A DNA stretch of 64,000 bases from Mycobacterium sp. GA-1199. GTDB lineage: Bacteria; Actinomycetota; Actinomycetes; Mycobacteriales; Mycobacteriaceae. Below the pieces are notes generated by a model that saw only the letters and a program-made list of their open reading frames with translations, made no database searches and was not told where the DNA came from. This document shows, piece by piece, positions 60,615-64,000 of this stretch. The DNA is taken from positions 372,001 through 436,000 of the forward strand of contig NZ_LQIX01000001.1 in the NCBI RefSeq assembly GCF_001500045.1. The letters run 5' to 3'. The translations under genes and the position numbers were made by a program. How positions within the stretch are numbered: the first letter of the stretch is position 1; the number at the start of each line of letters is the position of its first letter.

Positions 60615-61583
60615 ATGCATGACATCAAACGCGCGCTGGTCACCGGCGGCGGAGGGTTTCTCGGCGGGCACCTGTGCGAGCGACTGCTCGACAGCGGTGT
60701 GGAAGTGACCTGCCTCGACGATCTGTCCACCAGCGCGCCGACCGCCGCCGATCTGTTCGTGGACCGGCCCGGATACCGGTTCGTCGCGCACGACATCAGC
60801 CGGCCGCTGCCCGATCTGCCGTCGGGAATCGACACCGTTTTCCACCTCGCATCGCCGGCCTCACCGGCGGACTATCTACAGCTGCCGATCCAGACGCTTC
60901 GCACGGGGGCGCTCGGCACCTCGCACATGCTCGAGTTCGCGCAGAAGTGCGGTGCACGGCTGGTGCTGGCCTCCACCAGCGAGGTCTACGGCGATCCGCT
61001 GGAACATCCGCAGCGCGAATCATATTGGGGCAACGTCAATCCCATCGGGCCGCGCAGCGTGTACGACGAAGCGAAGCGGTTCGCCGAGGCGTTGACGTTC
61101 GCCTATCGACGTGAGCGGTCCGCCGACATCGGAGTGGCGCGGATCTTCAACACGTATGGACCGCGCATGCGGCCCGACGACGGCCGCGTCGTGCCGACCT
61201 TCTGCCAGCAGGCATTGGCGGGCGAGCCGATCACGGTCAACGGAACGGGCACCCAGACCCGGTCGTTGTGTTTCGTCGGCGACACCGTCGCGGCGCTGAT
61301 CGCCCTGGGCGAATCCGATTGCGCCGGGCCCGTCAACGTCGGCAATCCCGACGAACTGACGGTGCTGCGCATCGCCGAGCTCATCCGCGATCTGGCCGGA
61401 AGCGACTCACCGATCGAGTTCCGCCCAGTGCCGCAGGACGACCCGCAACGCCGGTGCCCCGACATCTCGCTGGCCCGCGAGCTGCTGGGGTGGTATCCGC
61501 GAGTCAGCTACACCGATGGCCTGTCGATGACCGTCGACTGGTTCCGCCGGCAGTCGGCAACCGTTGCACTGCAGGGGAGTTGA
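60615..61583 (+). CDS. NAD-dependent UDP-sugar epimerase/decarboxylase (UXS-like)
   Basis: The 322-residue extended SDR has the NAD motif TGGGGFLGGHLCERL near residue 9, FHLASPASPADYL near 77, the SVYDEAKRFAE catalytic Tyr-x3-Lys near 150, and NTYGPRMRPDDGRVVPTF. This pattern matches UDP-glucuronate decarboxylases and dTDP-glucose dehydratase-like enzymes. It would supply an activated pentose or deoxy-sugar for the surrounding glycosyltransferases. The exact product is unproven. Confidence 0.87.
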   Translation: MHDIKRALVTGGGGFLGGHLCERLLDSGVEVTCLDDLSTSAPTAADLFVDRPGYRFVAHDISRPLPDLPSGIDTVFHLASPASPADYLQLPIQTLRTGALGTSHMLEFAQKCGARLVLASTSEVYGDPLEHPQRESYWGNVNPIGPRSVYDEAKRFAEALTFAYRRERSADIGVARIFNTYGPRMRPDDGRVVPTFCQQALAGEPITVNGTGTQTRSLCFVGDTVAALIALGESDCAGPVNVGNPDELTVLRIAELIRDLAGSDSPIEFRPVPQDDPQRRCPDISLARELLGWYPRVSYTDGLSMTVDWFRRQSATVALQGS

Positions 61584-61591
61584 GGAAAGTC

Positions 61592-63247
61592 ATGCGCATT
61601 CTCGGGATCAACGCGGTGTTCCACGATCCGGCTGCCGCGCTCGTGGTGGACGGTCAGATCGTCGCGGCCGCCGAGGAGGAGCGGTTCACCCGCCGCAAGC
61701 ACGGCAAACAGGCCGTGCCGTTCTCGACGTGGGAATTGCCGGTGGAATCGGCACGTTGGTGCCTCGAGCAGGCGGGGCTGAAACCGTCGGAGCTGGACCT
61801 GGTCGGGTACTCCTACGACCCGCGCCTGATGGACGAGTCCACCGACGGACTCGCAGGCCTGGACCGCGACTGGGAGTACCTGCGCACGCTCTACGCCGAC
61901 CGGGCCCCCCGTTTCCTCCAGTCCGCCCTGCCCGGCCTCGACCCGGGCATCGTGCGGCACGTCCGCCATCACGTCGCGCACGCCGCATCCACCGCGCTCG
62001 CCTCCCCCCACCCCGACTGCGCGGTACTGGTCGTGGACGGCCGCGGCGAGCGGTCCTCGATGCTGGCCGGCAGTTATCGCGACCACAAGCTCGACGTGCT
62101 CGCGACTCAGTCGCTTCCACACTCGCTGGGTCTGCTCTACGAAAGCCTCACCGAGCACCTCGGTTTCAAGCGCTCCAGCGACGAGTACAAAGTGATGGCG
62201 ATGGCGTCCTACGGGACACCGCGGTACGCCGACAGGTTCCGCGAAGCGGTCTACGCATGCGCCGACGGTGGTTTCCGCACCGAACCGGTGGACTGGAGAT
62301 CGATCACACCCGCCCGCGCACCCGGCGCCGGGAAGGGGCATGCGCTGGACCGGCCCGAGCCCGAGCACGCCGACCTCGCGTGCAGCGTCCAGACCGTCGT
62401 CGAGGAAGTGCTGCTCGACCTCGTCGGCTGGCTTCGCGGCCGCACCGACCACGAAAGCCTCTGTCTCGCAGGTGGAGTCGCTCTCAACTGCGTGGCGAAC
62501 TCGAAGATCTCTTCCCGTGGCGGGTTTTCGAATGTGTGGGTGCAACCGGCCGCGGGTGACTCCGGAACCGCGCTCGGTGCGGCACTGGCTTTGGCGGGAG
62601 ACGCCGGTGAACCGATCGCGCCGATGCCCTCGGCGGCGTTGGGCCGCGGGTTCACCGACGACGAGATCGCCGCGGCGCTCACCGAAGCGGCGGTACCCCA
62701 TGAGAGGCCAGCGGATCTGGCCGTCGCGGTCGGAGATGCGTTGGCCGACAACAAACTCGTCGGCTGGTTTCAGGGCCGCGCCGAATTCGGGCCGCGCGCG
62801 CTCGGTCAGCGGTCACTGCTGGCCGACCCCCGTCGCATCGAGAACCTGGAGCGACTCAACACCGTGAAGGGACGCGAGCAGTTCCGGCCCGTCGCCCCGA
62901 TGGTGCTCGCCGAACGGGCCGACGAGATCTTCGCCGGCGGACCGATTCCGAGTCCGTACATGCTGTTCGTGCATGACGTCGCCGCCGAGTGGCGTAACCG
63001 TATTCCCGCGGTGACCCACGTCGACGGCACCGCGCGCATTCAGACCGTGGACCGCAGCCAACCGCTGCTGCACGACACGATCACCAGGTTCGCCACCCGC
63101 ACCGGGGTCCCGGTGATCGTCAACACCAGCTTCAACACCGCCGGGCGGCCCATGGTCGACAGCCCGCGCGACGCGCTCGAATGTTTCGGCAGCGCACCGA
63201 TAGACGTGTTGGCGCTCGGTCCGTTCATCGTGAGGCGGCCGGTATGA
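61592..63247 (+). CDS. NodU-type carbamoyltransferase
   Basis: The 551-residue protein has the N-terminal NodU/CmcH-like ASKHA domain (LGINAVFHDPAAALVVDG, AAAEEERFTRRKH, HHVAHAAS) and the C-terminal YrdC-like carbamoyltransferase part (GWFQGRAEFGPRALGQRSLLADPR, NTSFNTAGRPMVD). Enzymes of this class transfer a carbamoyl group from carbamoyl phosphate, via carbamoyl-AMP, to a hydroxyl of a sugar or antibiotic. It starts nine bases after the epimerase stop and overlaps the next gene (ATGA). Confidence 0.92.
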   Translation: MRILGINAVFHDPAAALVVDGQIVAAAEEERFTRRKHGKQAVPFSTWELPVESARWCLEQAGLKPSELDLVGYSYDPRLMDESTDGLAGLDRDWEYLRTLYADRAPRFLQSALPGLDPGIVRHVRHHVAHAASTALASPHPDCAVLVVDGRGERSSMLAGSYRDHKLDVLATQSLPHSLGLLYESLTEHLGFKRSSDEYKVMAMASYGTPRYADRFREAVYACADGGFRTEPVDWRSITPARAPGAGKGHALDRPEPEHADLACSVQTVVEEVLLDLVGWLRGRTDHESLCLAGGVALNCVANSKISSRGGFSNVWVQPAAGDSGTALGAALALAGDAGEPIAPMPSAALGRGFTDDEIAAALTEAAVPHERPADLAVAVGDALADNKLVGWFQGRAEFGPRALGQRSLLADPRRIENLERLNTVKGREQFRPVAPMVLAERADEIFAGGPIPSPYMLFVHDVAAEWRNRIPAVTHVDGTARIQTVDRSQPLLHDTITRFATRTGVPVIVNTSFNTAGRPMVDSPRDALECFGSAPIDVLALGPFIVRRPV

Positions 63248-64000
63248 CGCCGTCGTTCGCGGTCGTGGTGCCGACGGTCGGGCGGCCGTCGCTGCACCGC
63301 CTGCTCGCAGAACTCGACGGGTCCGCCGGGCCGGCGCCGGCGGTGGTGATCGTCGTCGACGACCGGCCCCAGCCCGCTCCGCCCTTGGAGGTGGACTCGC
63401 GTCTTCCGGTCACGGTGCTGTGCAGCGGGGGACGAGGACCGGCGGCCGCTCGCAACAAGGGCTGGCGTGCCACCCGAGCCGACTGGGTCTGTTTCCTCGA
63501 CGACGACGTTGTGCCGCAGCCTGACTGGTTCACCGCCTTGGCCGAGGACCTGGCCAAGGCCGAGGTTGAGTCGGCCGCCGGCTCGCAAGCGGTGATCGAG
63601 GTGCCGCGGGTGGGTGGGCGCAAGGCCACCGACGATGAACGGCGCACCCAGCGGCTGGCCGAGGCCAAGTGGATCACCGCCGATATGGCGTTCCGGCGCG
63701 ATGTCCTCGTCGACATCGGCGGCTTCGACGAACGATTCCCACGCGCATACCGCGAGGATTCGGACATCGCGCTGCGAATCATCCAGGCGGACAACGGCAT
63801 TGGCAATGGCATTGTGCGCGGGGCCCGCCGTTGCACCCATCCCGTCGCGAACGCCGCGCTGATGAGCAGCGTGTGGGCCCAGGTCGGCAACCGGGACAAC
63901 GCCCTGCTTCGCCGCAAGTTCGGTAGGCGGTGGCGCTCGGCGATCGGTGAGGGCCGGGGCCGACTCCCGGCGCACGCGGTGACCACGGCCGCGGCCCTCC
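63244..64000 (+). CDS. Family 2 glycosyltransferase (partial, open at right edge)
   Basis: Translation from the ATG at 63244 (overlapping the carbamoyltransferase stop) begins MTPSFAVVVPTVGRPSLHRL and has VVDDRPQPAPP near residue 38, CFLDDDVVPQPDW (metal-binding DDD) near residue 90, and FPRAYREDSDIALRI (acceptor-side acidic motif) near 165. The frame is open to the last base, so its C-terminus and any further cluster genes are outside the window. Confidence 0.87.
   Translation, partial: MTPSFAVVVPTVGRPSLHRLLAELDGSAGPAPAVVIVVDDRPQPAPPLEVDSRLPVTVLCSGGRGPAAARNKGWRATRADWVCFLDDDVVPQPDWFTALAEDLAKAEVESAAGSQAVIEVPRVGGRKATDDERRTQRLAEAKWITADMAFRRDVLVDIGGFDERFPRAYREDSDIALRIIQADNGIGNGIVRGARRCTHPVANAALMSSVWAQVGNRDNALLRRKFGRRWRSAIGEGRGRLPAHAVTTAAAL

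Noticed and set aside
1..64000. tRNA, rRNA or CRISPR elements
   Set aside because: No cloverleaf-like sequences with CCA-type ends, no rRNA blocks and no regularly spaced direct repeats were seen on reading; a dedicated search would be needed to exclude a small RNA.

Overview
The window is a high-GC actinobacterial chromosome segment, almost certainly from a fast-growing Mycolicibacterium-type mycobacterium. The backbone gene order (sdhCDA, cdd-deoA-add, an Rv3311-like gene, upp, pmmB, deoD, amiB1-amiA1, an Rv3304-like gene, lpdA, glpD2, a pseudouridine synthase, nei2, lhr, tetR) is collinear, from memory, with the Rv3295-Rv3318 block of M. tuberculosis. No rRNA, tRNA or CRISPR array was seen.

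Layout. 1-8.3 kb: succinate dehydrogenase genes (sdhA open at the left edge), divergent nucleoside salvage genes, an Rv3311-like gene, a zinc alcohol dehydrogenase and a CBS-domain protein. 8.4-25.7 kb: a 17.3-kb genomic island, integrated by its own large serine integrase into the 3' end of an NlpC/P60 cell-wall hydrolase gene. The last 28 codons of that gene are stranded at the far end of the island, and joining the two junctions at a shared GCTTC restores the reading frame exactly. 25.7-38.3 kb: host nucleoside and sugar-phosphate metabolism, two M20 amidohydrolases, an LpdA-type flavoprotein and glycerol-3-phosphate dehydrogenase. 38.3-51.8 kb: a secreted GH2 glycosidase, an SDR/enoyl-CoA hydratase pair, a TetR-controlled reductase-desaturase operon, Nei2 and Lhr. 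51.9-64 kb: an accessory stress and cell-envelope region (SDR, PAS-ANTAR regulator, Mrr-like endonuclease, flavodoxin-like reductase, CsbD-like protein), then a glycan-type cluster of four glycosyltransferases, a UDP-sugar epimerase/decarboxylase and a NodU-type carbamoyltransferase, open at the right edge.

How the parts work together. The island carries three candidate conflict modules and a plasmid-like control end. From the left: an EspC-like protein, an alpha/beta-hydrolase and a lipoprotein, read as a possible type VII secreted lipase toxin with its immunity protein; a TIR-domain protein with a C-terminal UvrD/PcrA-type Tudor domain; and a complete type I restriction-modification operon (hsdM-hsdS-hsdR), preceded by a small serine recombinase with a res-like site. 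Two DUF732 exported proteins, small genes and a four-gene operon with 4-base overlaps (including a 50-codon gene) end next to the integrase.

The 55-61 kb region has six candidate SigF-type promoters (GTTT-N15/16-GGG[T/A]A) on both strands. These suggest that the small stress genes and the glycosyltransferase/carbamoyltransferase genes share a general-stress regulon. Several convergent gene ends carry long hairpins from a recurring family with a conserved CGACACGCCG loop.
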